NCBI RefSeq assembly: GCF_040436345.1
Contig: NC_133216.1
Coordinates: 16,919,610 to 16,983,609, forward strand
Direction: 5' to 3'
From: Pagrus major
Lineage: Eukaryota > Chordata > Actinopteri > Spariformes > Sparidae
DNA: 64,000 bases
In this document: in pieces, positions 28,101 through 38,971 of the stretch
Position numbering within the stretch: position 1 is the first letter of the stretch
How the letters are laid out: every line of letters starts with the position of its first letter
Translations under genes and position numbers: made by a program
The notes under the pieces: model-generated
Seen by the model: the letters and a program-made list of their open reading frames with translations, nothing else
What the model was told of the DNA's origin: nothing
Databases searched by the model: none

Positions 28101-29828
28101 GAACAATGTGTACACATATTCAAGGTAACCATGCAACACATAATCTGAAAGTCGCCGTCATGATTACCGTCTAAATGCAAAGTGAGGTGAATTATTTCAA
28201 TACATTTTCTCAGATGTTATTGGTGTTATTGCTCACTTGAAGATGTGGAAAGTAACTGTAAGTACTCAAGTTACTGTGTTTGAGTGGGCCGAGGAGTTTA
28301 TTCTAAACCCAGTCACCTGAATACATGTTGGTATTGTACCTTTCTGAGAACACCTGGTGTGTTGAAACTTCACATTCACACACATGATCACGCTTTGGCC
28401 TAAAACATCCAGTTTATTCGCCACGAACATGGCTGGAAAAAGTCCTTAAAAATATCTAGTTTTGTGTCAGGCTATCACCGTCCCCTCCTGATATGAAAGT
28501 CAGCTCATACATGTAATCTTAATGTAACATGACTTGTATTGTAGAAATGTTGATATGATATGCATGAAACTTTGAACATTTAACATACAGAACATGCTGA
28601 CAACAGATCCTCCCCTATGTGATTCTTTTTGAGCTTTATTAATGTGGCTTTAAAGTAAATTAAAGGTTCATGAGTTTGACTTGTGTGTGACACAGAGGTG
28701 TGTGGGACCCCTGGTTACCTCGCTCCTGAGATCATCGAGTGCTCCATGGACGCAGGACATAAAGGATACAGCACTGCTGTGGACATGTGAGTGTGCAGAG
28801 ACAAAAATCACACAACACAGTAGGAGAGTTATTTAAATGTCAGATATATAAGCTAAATGTAATCTGTAACAATGTGTAAATGACATTCAACTCACTGTAT
28901 GCAATCAACAGTTTGATTTCCCTGTGGTTCATGCCTGCAGATGGAGTTCAGGGGTGATCATGTACACGCTGCTCGCAGGCTCTCCACCCTTCTGGCACAG
29001 GAAACAGATGATGATGCTGCGCATGATCTTGGCTGGACAGTACGACTTCTCGTCTCCGGAGTGGGAGGACCGCTCAGACACTGTCAAAGATTTGGTAAAA
29101 ATCAATTCAGTGACCCAATTAATGTCGTCAAAAGTTGAAGCTGCGGTAAAGACTGAATCAAACTCTCCCTGTGGTTTCCTCAGATCTCTCGGATGCTGGT
29201 GGTGGACCCGAGTAAGAGATTCACAGCCACCGATGTTCTTAACCACTCCTTCTTTTCACAGTATGTGGTGGATGAAGTGCGACAGTTCACTCCGTACAGG
29301 CGGTTCAAGGTGAGCAATTCAAAGTCTCAATTACATTCACATACACACAGCGTACCAAGGCAAACATGGACTTCACTCAGATTGTCTTGCTTGACTGCAT
29401 ACCAGTCTCTCTTTGAGAGATGGCACTCCAATGTCACATGCTGGAGTGTCCTTAAACACTCAAGATTAAATAATACCAATACTACAATACCACACAATGA
29501 TTGGAGACTTTGATTCAACTTTGAAAGAAAGTAAGAATTTCTCCCTGACCTTCTCCTTCAGGTCATTTGCATGACTGTTCTCGCCACAATGAGAATCTAC
29601 TGCAACTACCGCCGAGCCAAGCCCGTCACCAAGGAGGTGATCCAGAGTGACCCGTACGCAGTCAAGCCCATCCGCAAGCTCATCGACGCATGTGCCTTCA
29701 AGATCTACGGCCACTGGGTCAAGAAGGGCCAGGCTCAGAACAGAGCAGCACTTTTCGAGAACACTCCCAAAACCATCCTGCTGTCAATCACAGCTGAGGC
29801 CGATGATCCGGTCCAACACATCTGGTAA
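25187..29828 (+). CDS. phkg1: Phosphorylase kinase catalytic gamma subunit, muscle-type (PHKG1)
   Basis: Nine coding exons join in frame: 25187-25269, 26956-27134, 27251-27305, 27395-27460, 27545-27708, 28696-28786, 28941-29094, 29184-29309 and 29562-29828, giving 394 residues (human 387). The glycine loop is GRGVSSVV; the kinase lysine is in YAVKIID; the catalytic loop is [10 protein letters not shown]; the magnesium motif is DFGF; then [11 protein letters not shown], and [16 protein letters not shown] where human has VDMW. After the kinase comes the family C-terminal regulatory region ([33 protein letters not shown]), which binds calmodulin and inhibits the kinase. The holoenzyme phosphorylates glycogen phosphorylase. 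As usual for PHKG, the residue after GTP in the activation loop is not a phosphorylatable one, so the kinase domain is constitutively active. The ATG at 25187 gives the family N terminus ([18 protein letters not shown]). Which fish copy (a or b) is unknown. Confidence 0.95.
25310..26181. mobile_element. hAT-like MITE in phkg1 intron 1, with nested element
   Basis: The left end has CAGTAGGGGTTCCCAACCTG and the right end on the minus strand has CAGTGGTTCACAACATTTTT, the CAG-TGGTTC style ends of hAT elements. Most of the 870 bp is a second element (25523-26160). No clean 8-bp target duplication is seen. No transposase. Confidence 0.6.
25523..26160. mobile_element. Inner inverted-repeat element nested in the hAT-like MITE
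   Basis: The left end has GAATAGTTTGACATTTTTGG and the right end on the minus strand has TATAGTTCGACATTTGAGGG. The interior has the common fish text TTAGCATAAAGACTAGAAAC and AGCTAGCCTGGCTCCATC. Non-coding. Confidence 0.62.
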
Positions 29829-31175
29829 TAATGAGCACTTCAGGAGCGAGGATGCACCTCTACTCTGTGTGGCTTTGTCTACCTTTACACTTTGTATAAA
29901 GGAACTGGTAAAACACAACCCAGTACCAGAGGAGAAGGTTAATTTAAATTTTTGTCTTTAATGTGGAGAGCATGTTTTGCTCAGGAATTTTGAAATGCAG
30001 CATTGGTTATTACAGTGAGATTCATTTACCTCATGAGCTGCCAAGTGTGGCAACAACACCACTGATCCATACTTTGTTTTCTGTCCTAAATGTAGCCTGA
30101 AAGCATAACAGATCTACTGGTACGATGACAATTTGGTAAAAAAAAGAAAAGTGAACTCATTTCTTATTGTATATCCTCTGAAAAACCTAGAGTAACACTT
30201 TATATTAAGGAACACATATTAACCATTAACTACTTGCTTACAAGGATGCATAGTAGCTCCTTATTTGTCATTATAAAGCCCTTAATCTGTCAATTCAGTT
30301 ACATAAAACCCCTAAAACTTTGCAGTTATACCAGATAATTTAATGAATAAAATTAAATATTTGGAAGTAAAATAAAAAGTCATAATTAAAATGGGAATGG
30401 GAATAAAATGCAGTCATTTAAAACTTAAAGTTATGTCTTTGAAATATGTTGCATTTAAAAATGAGGTCTTGCTCATGTTTTACTAGTGTAAGTTAAGTGT
30501 CAAACTACTAGATTTATGTAATATGTGTTCCCTAATCCAAAGTGTTTCCAAATTAAGTTATTCTTTCTCTGATGCTTGTTTTAAGTGAAATGGAGCCAGC
30601 AGCACCTATGTCAGAAAGAAACAGATTGTTTAACACCATGCAACAATCCCTTTATATTTTACTGTATGAAATACAAATTTTGATGTCATGTTCAAGTTCG
30701 GATATATTTTCAAAGTATAATGTACAATGTTTGTCAGTTTAATTGAAGAATTTCTGGTTATATAAGTGTTGCCTTGAAGCACAATGTTAACCTTCCTCAC
30801 AGACATCTATTTTGTAAACCTGTGAAACCTTGGCTGAGCAGCCAAAGCAAAATTTTGTGCTGGGAAAGATCAACATGATTCGGCTGACTGGAATATAAAA
30901 CAGTGAACCTGCGTACTTGAAATGGCATGGACTTACCCATTTGTGTACTGCTCGGATATCTGATCTTTATGCAGGATGTACTGTACTGAACTACTTACTG
31001 TGTTATTATCAGCTTCAAGGGAAGATGGTAGCACTTTCAAAATGTATGCTATGGATTTATTTATTAAAATGTGCGTTCAATTCTATCTTGACTGTATTTT
31101 TCTGTCTTTGTCCAACAACCTTAAGCTTAATGCAGAAAACGAATACACAACACCCATTTTGAGGACAGTGACAAG
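29829..31175. other. phkg1 3'UTR and spacer
   Basis: AT-rich, no exon found. It includes a MITE at 30191-30549. No single poly(A) signal for phkg1 stands out; AATAAA-like text near 30343 is inside the MITE. The end of a possible minus-strand transcript meets it at about 31176. Confidence 0.5.
30191..30549. mobile_element. MITE with AGTAACACTTTATATTAAGG ends
   Basis: The left end is AGTAACACTTTATATTAAGG then AACACATATTA. The right end is TAATATGTGTTCCCTAATCC then AAAGTGTTTCC, the inverted copy with a few changes. GTAACACTTTA ends are common in fish DNA transposons. About 360 bp, non-coding. Confidence 0.75.
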
Positions 31176-31181
31176 TTTATT
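31176..31181 (-). promoter_or_regulatory. Minus-strand AATAAA, possible poly(A) signal of the putative gene
   Basis: The plus strand reads TTTATT, which is AATAAA on the minus strand, 55-60 bp after the proposed stop codon at 31238-31236. It supports a minus-strand 3' end here. Confidence 0.45.
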
Positions 31182-31235
31182 ATGACAGAAGAGTGGAGTA
31201 CATTCATATCTACAACACATTTGACGTATAAACAT

Positions 31236-32143
31236 TTATCCGCGGGCAGGTGGTTCTAGTTCTTCCCACAAGACACAGCTTTCACTTGTTGTGCTGTGGG
31301 TGAAAAAAAACAAAAACAGCATTTAATCAACAGATCACTGAGAGCTATAATAGTTATTTTGACTTTTTATTTTCAAATTCTTACCACAAGTGAAGGAGCC
31401 GACTATTTTTCTCATGTTCCCGCTTCAGAAACACACACTGGTCAGCCTGCATAAATCAAGCAAACAGAAAAAAAAAAATCAATACAAAAACCAACATGAA
31501 TGCTGACGGAGCAGCAGATCACTTTCAAGGTGTATTATTGTACTCATCTCTGTGCAGTTGCATGAGGCCGAGAGAAGCACTCATCCAGTCATTAAACAGA
31601 AATGAGACAAGACTTTTGCATGGTGTCTGACTGTATCCACCACAGACAAGTTGGAACAGAATTCGGCCATGCCTCAGAGGAAAGAATGATAATTATTGTG
31701 ATGCACAATATTACGTAACAGTGTGAACAAACATACCGTCATTAGGGTTTTCTTCACAGTCTGTAGGTCAGTCACTGCAACGTTGTTTCATCCGGCCTGT
31801 GTGTGAAGACCAGCAGCATAAGCCTGCTTTACTGCACATCTCCGTGAATGCATATTGAAACAAGAGCTGGAACCAATAACAACAAAAAAAGACAATACAG
31901 GCTATGAGATGAATGCATGTTTTAGAGCTGGTGTATTCTCACTCAATAGCACAGATCAGTCAGCTTCAAAAGGAGTAAGACTTTGGTGATTTATGATCTA
32001 AAAACTCACACACATGGTGATCACAGCTTCACATATAAAGATTATTTTCCATTTAATAAGTGGGCTTTGTAAATTGATTGAAATACCCAAATTAAAGATA
32101 ATATGACAAAACAAAAAAGAAATATAAATAGTTACAGCCTGGT

Positions 32144-32238
<95 letters not shown>

Positions 32239-32954
32239 ACATGTTTCTGTATTCACGCTGACATAAGAATGAGGCACATAATTAGCACTCTGATCCTGTT
32301 CTTGAGTCAGTGTGTGAAAACAATAATTTAGCATGGTGTCTGACTGTTTTTACTATTTCAAGAGTAAAACAGAATTCTGCCATGCATTCAAATACATGTT
32401 ATAATGAGGCATGGGCTACCTGTTCATGTTTCTGGATCAACAATCCCATCTTTAGACGAGGACTCTCCATGTGAATCAGTCCTCCACATGGAGGTCTGTG
32501 TGTGTCAGGATGGTAGCTCCTCCATGCTGAGTCAGGTCAGGTCTTCTCCTCCAAAGTTTCCTGTGCAATGGTCAGATGAAGAGGGACACACACATGTAAA
32601 CATCGATATAAAGTACATTCTCTTAATTTCTAATTCAAGGTTAATTAAACAGCTACTTCCAACAGACTTCCAGGTGCGGTTCAGCACCATGTGCGCCACA
32701 TGCTTTCCCCTCTGTCCATACTTAAAACCACACAGTCTGAATCTAGCTAGCAAATATTACCTGTGATGAGCTTCGTGTTTAAATTCTTCAATCTGAACAC
32801 TGTCTCTGTTTTACAGCAAACCTGGACGAGTGACAGCGACATTTTGCACAGGAAAAGACTGAATGAACTGCTCTCCATGGGCTTCAGACTTGACTGTTAG
32901 CATGGTGGCACAGCTATTTCCTTCGTTTCCGGCTTCTTCTTCTTCTTCGTCCAT
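31236..32954 (-). CDS. Putative small multi-exon gene of unknown function
   Basis: Five minus-strand pieces join in one frame with GT-AG borders: 32954-32822, 32526-32420, 31760-31737, 31446-31385 and 31293-31236, giving 127 residues and a TAA stop. The first ATG has a good context (AAAATGG) and starts an acidic run (MDEEEEEAGNEGN). Later parts are MESPRLKMGLLIQKHEQ, a charged, probably helical piece ADQCVFLKREHEKNSRLLHL, and the end SCVLWEELEPPARG. An AATAAA follows. I do not recognise the protein. Weak points: the acceptors before exons 2 and 3 have poor pyrimidine tracts, exon 3 is only 24 bases, and the exon 1 donor (AG then GTTTGC) is weak. A shorter 64-residue form could start at the ATG at 32470. 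It sits where human has SUMF2 and CCT6A but resembles neither. Confidence 0.38.
31618..31672. repeat. 55-bp repeat, copy A
   Basis: It begins GCATGGTGTCTGACTGT and ends CAGAATTCGGCCATGC. The other copy at 32331-32385 has exactly the same length, the same first 17 bases and nearly the same last 18; only the middle differs. The outermost bases (GCATGG and CCATGC) are inverted. Confidence 0.75.
32155..32230. repeat. (TA)38 microsatellite
   Basis: An uninterrupted TA run of 76 bases, then TGTATATAAC. Such a run is prone to slippage and cruciform formation and may be wrongly sized in an assembly. Confidence 0.95.
32331..32385. repeat. 55-bp repeat, copy B
   Basis: Second copy of the unit at 31618-31672, starting GCATGGTGTCTGACTGT and ending CAGAATTCTGCCATGC. 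Both copies are in introns of the putative minus-strand gene, about 710 bp apart. Confidence 0.75.
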
Positions 32955-34970
32955 TTTGTGCAGCTTGAAAACAGCTTTGCGTGCACTACTGCCACCTTCT
33001 GGACTGGGAGTAGACTGCAGGACATATACAATAAACCTGAGCACCATGTCTTTGATGGATTCCCCTTGCCTTTAGGTTGGTTTTTGAAACGTGTCTTTCT
33101 TAACAAAATTTGACATTATATCGAAAAATAGCTTCCTGTTGAGATAAAGCTGCCATAAAACCACATCATTATTTAAACCTGTGTACCAAAATCACTTCTC
33201 CTCCTCTTTCAATCCCACCAGCATTCGTAGGATCCCTACTTTCCTGTCAGTGCTATTAAAATCATTGAGTTTTTTCATTTTTCAAGTGAGGTTGCAATCT
33301 ATGCATCTTAAACACAATATCTCAATGGGATGATTGGCTGATCCCAGCTGACATTGTGCGACGGCGGGATACAAGGCAAGTTTATTTGAATAGCACAATT
33401 CAGACATAAGGCAACTCAAAGTGCTTTACTTGGACATAAAATTGCATTTAAAAGACATTAAAAACAAGTAGAAAGACATCAAGAAACAAAACATAAAAAA
33501 AAGTTAAAAATACGAAAATAATCTAAAATTGAAGTTTTTTTAAAAAATAAAGACAAGACAATAATATTTTCAGTGCAGTTGAAGGTATTGATCAAAGCCT
33601 TGCTTCAATAAAAGGCAATGGCAAACAAAAAAATAAGAACCACAAGATGGCAAGTGCTAGCCTTCTATTTTGGATGCATCTGTATTTTAATATTATTATT
33701 GTAAATTAAAATGTATTTCCTTGATAGTTTAGCTTTTAAGCATTTGTCCTAATACTTGAATACTTCATTGAAACCTGGTTTTGACATTTATGAGAATTAA
33801 ATTAGCCGAGTGGTGCTGTGCTTGAATACACTTTAAAATGTGCATTCCGCAATTGTGTATAAAGTACACACATATATAATAATGCTAGAGTTTTGTACAG
33901 CCGTCATACAACATTAATAAAATTAACTGGCTGCAGTCCTGGAAAATGACTTATTTTTTATTTGAGCCTTCTGGGGTATATCGCCTTGTACCTTTACAAG
34001 TGAGATAGACTTGATCTCTTGTTTATTTTGTGAAGACTGGTTGAAGGATCTGTCTGCAGTTGTAGTTTAGATTTTTTTAAAGAAAAGAAATGCGTATGAA
34101 AGGATGATTCCTCCCTCATAAGGTGAGGATTTCTGATTAACAGAAACAGAAATTAGATGGCACACAGAACATGACACTGAACCATGCAACGTTTTATATA
34201 GAGCATTTTCAACAAGCTGTTTGTAGTGCACTGCGTTGACATGATTTCCCTACAATACATCATATACAAGTGAGATTTAGAATAAGTTGAGAAATTTAAA
34301 ATATGTTATATAAAAACTGTGAAAATCCTAACATTTTTTCAGATATAGAGGATATTAACTCTTATAGTTTTTAAAAAAAAAGAAAAATATAGAAATCCTA
34401 AGGGATTTTACTGGAACCAGTTGAATAAAAATAGATTTGAGGAAATCCTAAATGAACCAAACATTTTTCTTATATAGGATTCCTAAAGGATTTTTAGAAA
34501 TGTACAGGAAAAGTTGGAAATCCAGTGTGACTTTTTGACTAGGCTCAACACTGCTACCAAGACTCTGTTAGCTAGCTAGCTCCTTGGCTGGGAACTCGTG
34601 AGTTTAAAAATCAATTCAATTCAATTCAAAAAACTTTATTTGTCCCCGGGGGGCAATTCAAGGCAAGGCACGTGGAGCAGTTATACACAACACAACACTT
34701 AACAGTCAGCCAGTTTAAAAAATAAAAGTGTGAAAAAAAATATTAAAAATTAAAATAAAAATAAGATTAAAATAGAGAAATATAAAGCTATAAATAGAAT
34801 AAAAAGAATAAAAGGAGATATAGAAAAAAGCTCAAGAGTTTAAGTAAAAGCCTTTACAAAACAAACCTGAATCGATTGTATAAGGTGGAGCCCATTGGCT
34901 GGAGCTTAAGCATTTGCTTTAATAACATTAAACCCTCTTTAATGCAGTTTTCGTGACGATAGCTCGTGAA
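32955..34970. other. Spacer between the putative small gene and the psph promoter
   Basis: It holds LINE-type tails at 33371-33480 and 34625-34670, AT-rich sequence, and a cluster of AAATCCTAA repeats in both directions at 34320-34520. No exon seen. The first bases may include the promoter of the putative minus-strand gene. Confidence 0.5.
33371..33480. repeat. LINE-type tail, AAGTTTATTTGAATAGCAC family
   Basis: AAGGCAAGTTTATTTGAATA with GCAACTCAAAGTGCTTTACT is a well-known type of teleost non-LTR end. Only the tail is present. Confidence 0.55.
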
Positions 34971-35025
34971 GTGCTCCCGCGCTGAAGCGCTTCACAGCAT
35001 AAATCAGCAATCGGTCACCCGTTGA

Positions 35026-35117
35026 TTACGTCATGGAACCGAGCCAGCGGGCAGTGGGCGGTCCCTCACCGGCTTCGCTCTGATTGGTCGAGCGGTCAGC
35101 GCTTCCCTTCCTCATCG
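35026..35117 (+). promoter_or_regulatory. psph: psph promoter elements and probable end of non-coding exon 1
   Basis: Within 100 bp lie a CRE/ATF-type site TTACGTCA at 35026-35033, a GC box GGGCGG at 35056-35061 and an inverted CCAAT box ATTGG at 35083-35087 (the NF-Y pattern CTGATTGGTC). A donor-like CGGTGAGT follows, with the proposed exon end at 35117. The psph coding exon is preceded by an acceptor (TTCCAG at 35851-35856), so a non-coding first exon is expected. PSPH is a known ATF4-regulated gene; the CRE-type site fits this but the assignment is inference. Confidence 0.55.
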
Positions 35118-35860
35118 GTGAGTCCATTCAGGGGGTCGGCTAATGCTGAAGCTCTTAGTGCCTTACCAACGCTGCTTATACGAGTAAGTACCCGAGCACA
35201 ACATGTACCTTTTTCATATATCCTTGCAGTGTGACTATGTCGCCGTGTTTGACAGTTGAACAGAGGTCGTGTGTGGCGCGAAGTAGCCGTAACGGACAGG
35301 TAACATCCTCTGGCCGCGACGCTTAACAGTCATTTGTGATGCGAAAATCAGAGATTTCAGTGCCAACTCGCAGCGTTGAGCTATTGTTACACCAAACGAG
35401 CAGAGGAGGCTCGTTTTTTTACCGAGTTTCATCGTCTTTACGTTTGTTTATGGTCCTGCTCGCCATCCACCGGTACTCTGTAATGTGCACGGGGGTGACG
35501 CAATCCTGCTAGAGGATGTCCATGACGGCCTATCATCCTATGGTTTGCTTTATACTTTATGTAACGCTTTTTTTTTTGGTCTCACACGACCAGCCGGGGG
35601 GGGGACGTGTTTATTTGAGATGAGATCCGTCGATGCAGAAACGTCTGCACATAGGTATTTCAGTCAATGGATGTATTTGCTGCTTCACTGGATTGAAGAC
35701 ATCCACTGCATACAGGGCTTAGTTACACAATGAAGACAGGCAGCTGCTGTGCAGAGTCACAGACCCTCAGACCTCAGATCTGTGCAGCCACAGTTGTTAG
35801 TCCCTTTGGAAAATGCTGTGTGTCTTTTTTATATTGTATATTTCTCTATTTTCCAGCACG

Positions 35861-38800
35861 ATGGCATCACTTTCACAGACAAAGGAGCTCTTCAGGAGAG
35901 CAGACGCTGTGTGTTTCGATGTGGACAGCACAGTCATCAAAGAAGAAGGCATAGATGAACTTGCCAAGTTTTGTGGTGTGGGGGATGCAGTCACTGAAAT
36001 GTATGTGTCAACATACACTAAAAAGCACACTTTTATTTTGATATTATCCCTCGATTTGTTATAAAATTTTCACACCACCTTATGCTCTTGTGACATTTCA
36101 GGACTCGCAAAGCAATGGGTGGCTCCATGACATTTAAAACAGCCCTGACTGAGCGTCTTTCCATCATCCGGTGCTCAAGAGAACAAGTGAACAAACTGAT
36201 AACAGATCACCCACCTCAGCTGACTCCAGGGATCAGGTGAGGATTTCATGTCAGTCATTCATTGGACCTTTTCCCCCACTCAAAAGAGAAAAATCAGTGT
36301 GATTTAACATACATTAATTCTTGTTTTTATTTATTTGGAACAGTTTTTTTTACAAGGGAGACCTAACCAAGAATGGCAGCAGTACAGCGTTAAAACAGTA
36401 TATTAACGAGAATCACACTAAAATAATAAGATAAGACATTTGCACACAGACAACCTGGACTCAATGGATTTTACTTTAGCTTTAAAATTGTTCTGTGGTA
36501 CAATATCCTGAAGTTTAAGTTCAGTCTGGCAGTTCAGTCAGTTAGATTTTTCCTTGCAGTGGGTACCGAAAATGTAAACGCTCTCTTTGCCAAGTTCAGT
36601 TTGGACTTTGGGAACAACACACTGCAAAATGTCACGAGAACAAAGACTTTTTTTCACATTTAACAGAGAAGATATGTAAATAGGAAGTTTGCCAAGAATG
36701 TCTCTGTAAATAAAAACATAGCAGTGACTGAAGTGGCTTGCCCCTAAAACAGACCAATTCCATTTTGATTATTATTATAACATATTACCTAAAATGACCA
36801 TTTATGGTAAATAACCCTCTCTGTAGGGCCACACTACGTACATGTTACTTGCTGGGGCTATTTGATGAAAGAAAATAAAACATGAATTTTTGTAGGAAAA
36901 CACCTTAACAGTATTTCTAAAACATAACTGTAATTTGTATCTCTGGTAGTGATTTATACAAGAAAGAAAAAACCAATTGGTTTGGAATTTAAACCGTCCA
37001 GCACAGCATGATCATCCACTGTAATTGTACCAAATTCAATTTCAGTGACCATAAATGGTTCGACATGGCAGCCAGTTAAAGTGGAAGTTTATTATACAAT
37101 GTCTTAATTAGGCATGAGACTGATGTCGTCTTCCAAATACAAGACAGCTAGCATTTATGTTATATATTAGGGCGGCACAGTTAATGGAAATTCAAAAATT
37201 GCAAAATCCGAATCACAGAAGCTGCAATTTGTTGATAAAGGTAAAATGTGTGGGAAAAACAGGATTTTAATGAAGTACTGTAATGCTGCAGAGATGCTCT
37301 GGCCTTCAAAACTTGATCTAAGAAACCGTGTTTCTTTGGTAAAGACTCCAATAAACATCACATAATTGTGATTTTAATAGATTTTTCAGTAAAAATGAAC
37401 ATTTTGATGCAAAAGGGATCATTCCGACTAATCATTAAATCTGTCAAAATAATCACAATATGATTTTTTTTTTAAATCCGACACATTGCACATTATTTAA
37501 TATCTCAGGAACCCCGCACATTGCACATTTGCATAGGCACATTTATTTTATATTGCACACGTCATGTATGCACAAGGACAGTTACTGTATATAGTATGTT
37601 TATCTTTATTCTATAGTTTTTATTATATTTTTATTCAAATTGTTATTTTATTCTTTCCAATATCTCTTTATTATTGGCTCTATTTTTTGAGACTTACTCT
37701 TGTGCTGCGACTTATTTCCCTCTGTACTGCTGTGTTACCTGTGAATGTTTCCCAAGGGGGAAGGAAACATCTTATCTTATCTTATGTATGTATTTATCAT
37801 TTCAAGCATTTCCTGCTCCTTTGTGCATATACATAAGTGCTTATTTACTGACACCAATGCGTAAATGTGTGTATGCAATGTAAAGGTTGAAAGGTGAGGC
37901 CCATTGGTCCACATTAGATTTTACTACTTCCTACTATATAAAAATGTAAGTAAAATGCATCCAAGTGTTGATAAATGGCCACTTGTCTTCCTCCAGGGAG
38001 CTCGTGGACCGTCTGCACCAGCGCAACATAAAGGTGTTCCTCATCTCAGGCGGCTTCCGCTGCATTGTTGAACATGTGGCCACTCAGCTAAACATTCCTC
38101 TGCATCACGTCTACGCCAACCGGCTCAAGTTCTACTTCAATGGTGAGAGTGGGAGGCAGAGAGTTGGTGACTGTCTGAATCAAATCTTTTCCTTCATCTA
38201 AAGTATCACAACACTCCTGTGAGCTTTTTGTAAGGCATCATTCTAAAATTCATAAATCAATATTTGTGTGTTTTCCAGGAGAGTACGCTGGTTTTGATGA
38301 GAGTCAGCCCACAGCTGAGAGCGGTGGAAAAGGAAAGGTCATCAGCATGCTGAAGGAACAATACGGCTTCAAGACTGTGGTGATGATCGGAGACGGAGCT
38401 ACTGATCTTGAGGCATCCCCTCCTGCTGTAAGTGTTCACATTGTGTCTTAAAATTTTTCAGTTTTCTGGTTCATGTTTGATAGGTGGTTAATCCAATCAT
38501 CTTCTTGCCCGTGAAAAGAGCTTCACAGCAAAACAGCATTCTCCTAAACAACTGAAGTACATGGGGACTTTTAATGGAAAACATTAAACGGCTCCATATA
38601 GCTCGGCTGGCAAAATCCAGGTCTCTGAAAGTCCCCATCTACTTGTTGTTAAGGAGAATGTTGCATCGTTTTACTCTAAAGTGCCAGAAATGTTTTGCGG
38701 ACTACTAAACTTCACCCGACTTTCCATCGGGATGGGGGCGAGCGGATAATGACTCAACTTTTATTTTCAGTTGAACTATTCCTTTTAATATATATTCTTG

Positions 38801-38971
38801 AAAACAGTCACATACATTAGAGCTACAGTTTGACTACAGTATTCTTTCTGTCACCCTCAGAGTGCTTTCATTGGATTCGGAGGGAACGTCGTTAGGCAGC
38901 AGGTTAAGGAGCGGTCTTCGTGGTACGTGACGAGCTTCGGGGAGCTGCTAAAGGAACTGGAGAAGATTTAA
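35861..38971 (+). CDS. psph: Phosphoserine phosphatase
   Basis: Five coding exons join in frame: 35861-36000, 36102-36236, 37997-38142, 38279-38427 and 38861-38971, giving 226 residues (human 225). It makes the last step of serine synthesis, removing phosphate from O-phosphoserine in the cytosol. HAD-family motifs are all present: motif I FDVDSTV with the nucleophile Asp and the acid-base Asp two residues later; EEGIDELAK in the cap; motif II FLISGGF; the conserved lysine in GGKGKVI; and motif [14 protein letters not shown], the magnesium-binding acids. The substrate-cap text [10 protein letters not shown] also matches. The ATG at 35861 follows an acceptor and gives [17 protein letters not shown], aligning with human MVSHSELRKLFYSADAV. 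Intron 2 (36237-37996) is long and repeat-filled, with a hAT-like remnant (TAGGGCGGCACAGTTAATGG) near 37149. Confidence 0.97.
38510..38789. mobile_element. MITE, TTAAAGGATAAGTTCA family, copy 3 (psph intron 4)
   Basis: The right end reads AGTTGAACTATTCCTTTTAA. The interior repeats family text in both directions: TCACAGCAAAACAGCATTCT and AGTACATGGGGACTTT near the left, then GTCCCCATCTACTTG and TTGCGGACTACTAAAC near the right. The left terminal repeat is not recognisable, so the copy is damaged or rearranged. Confidence 0.65.
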
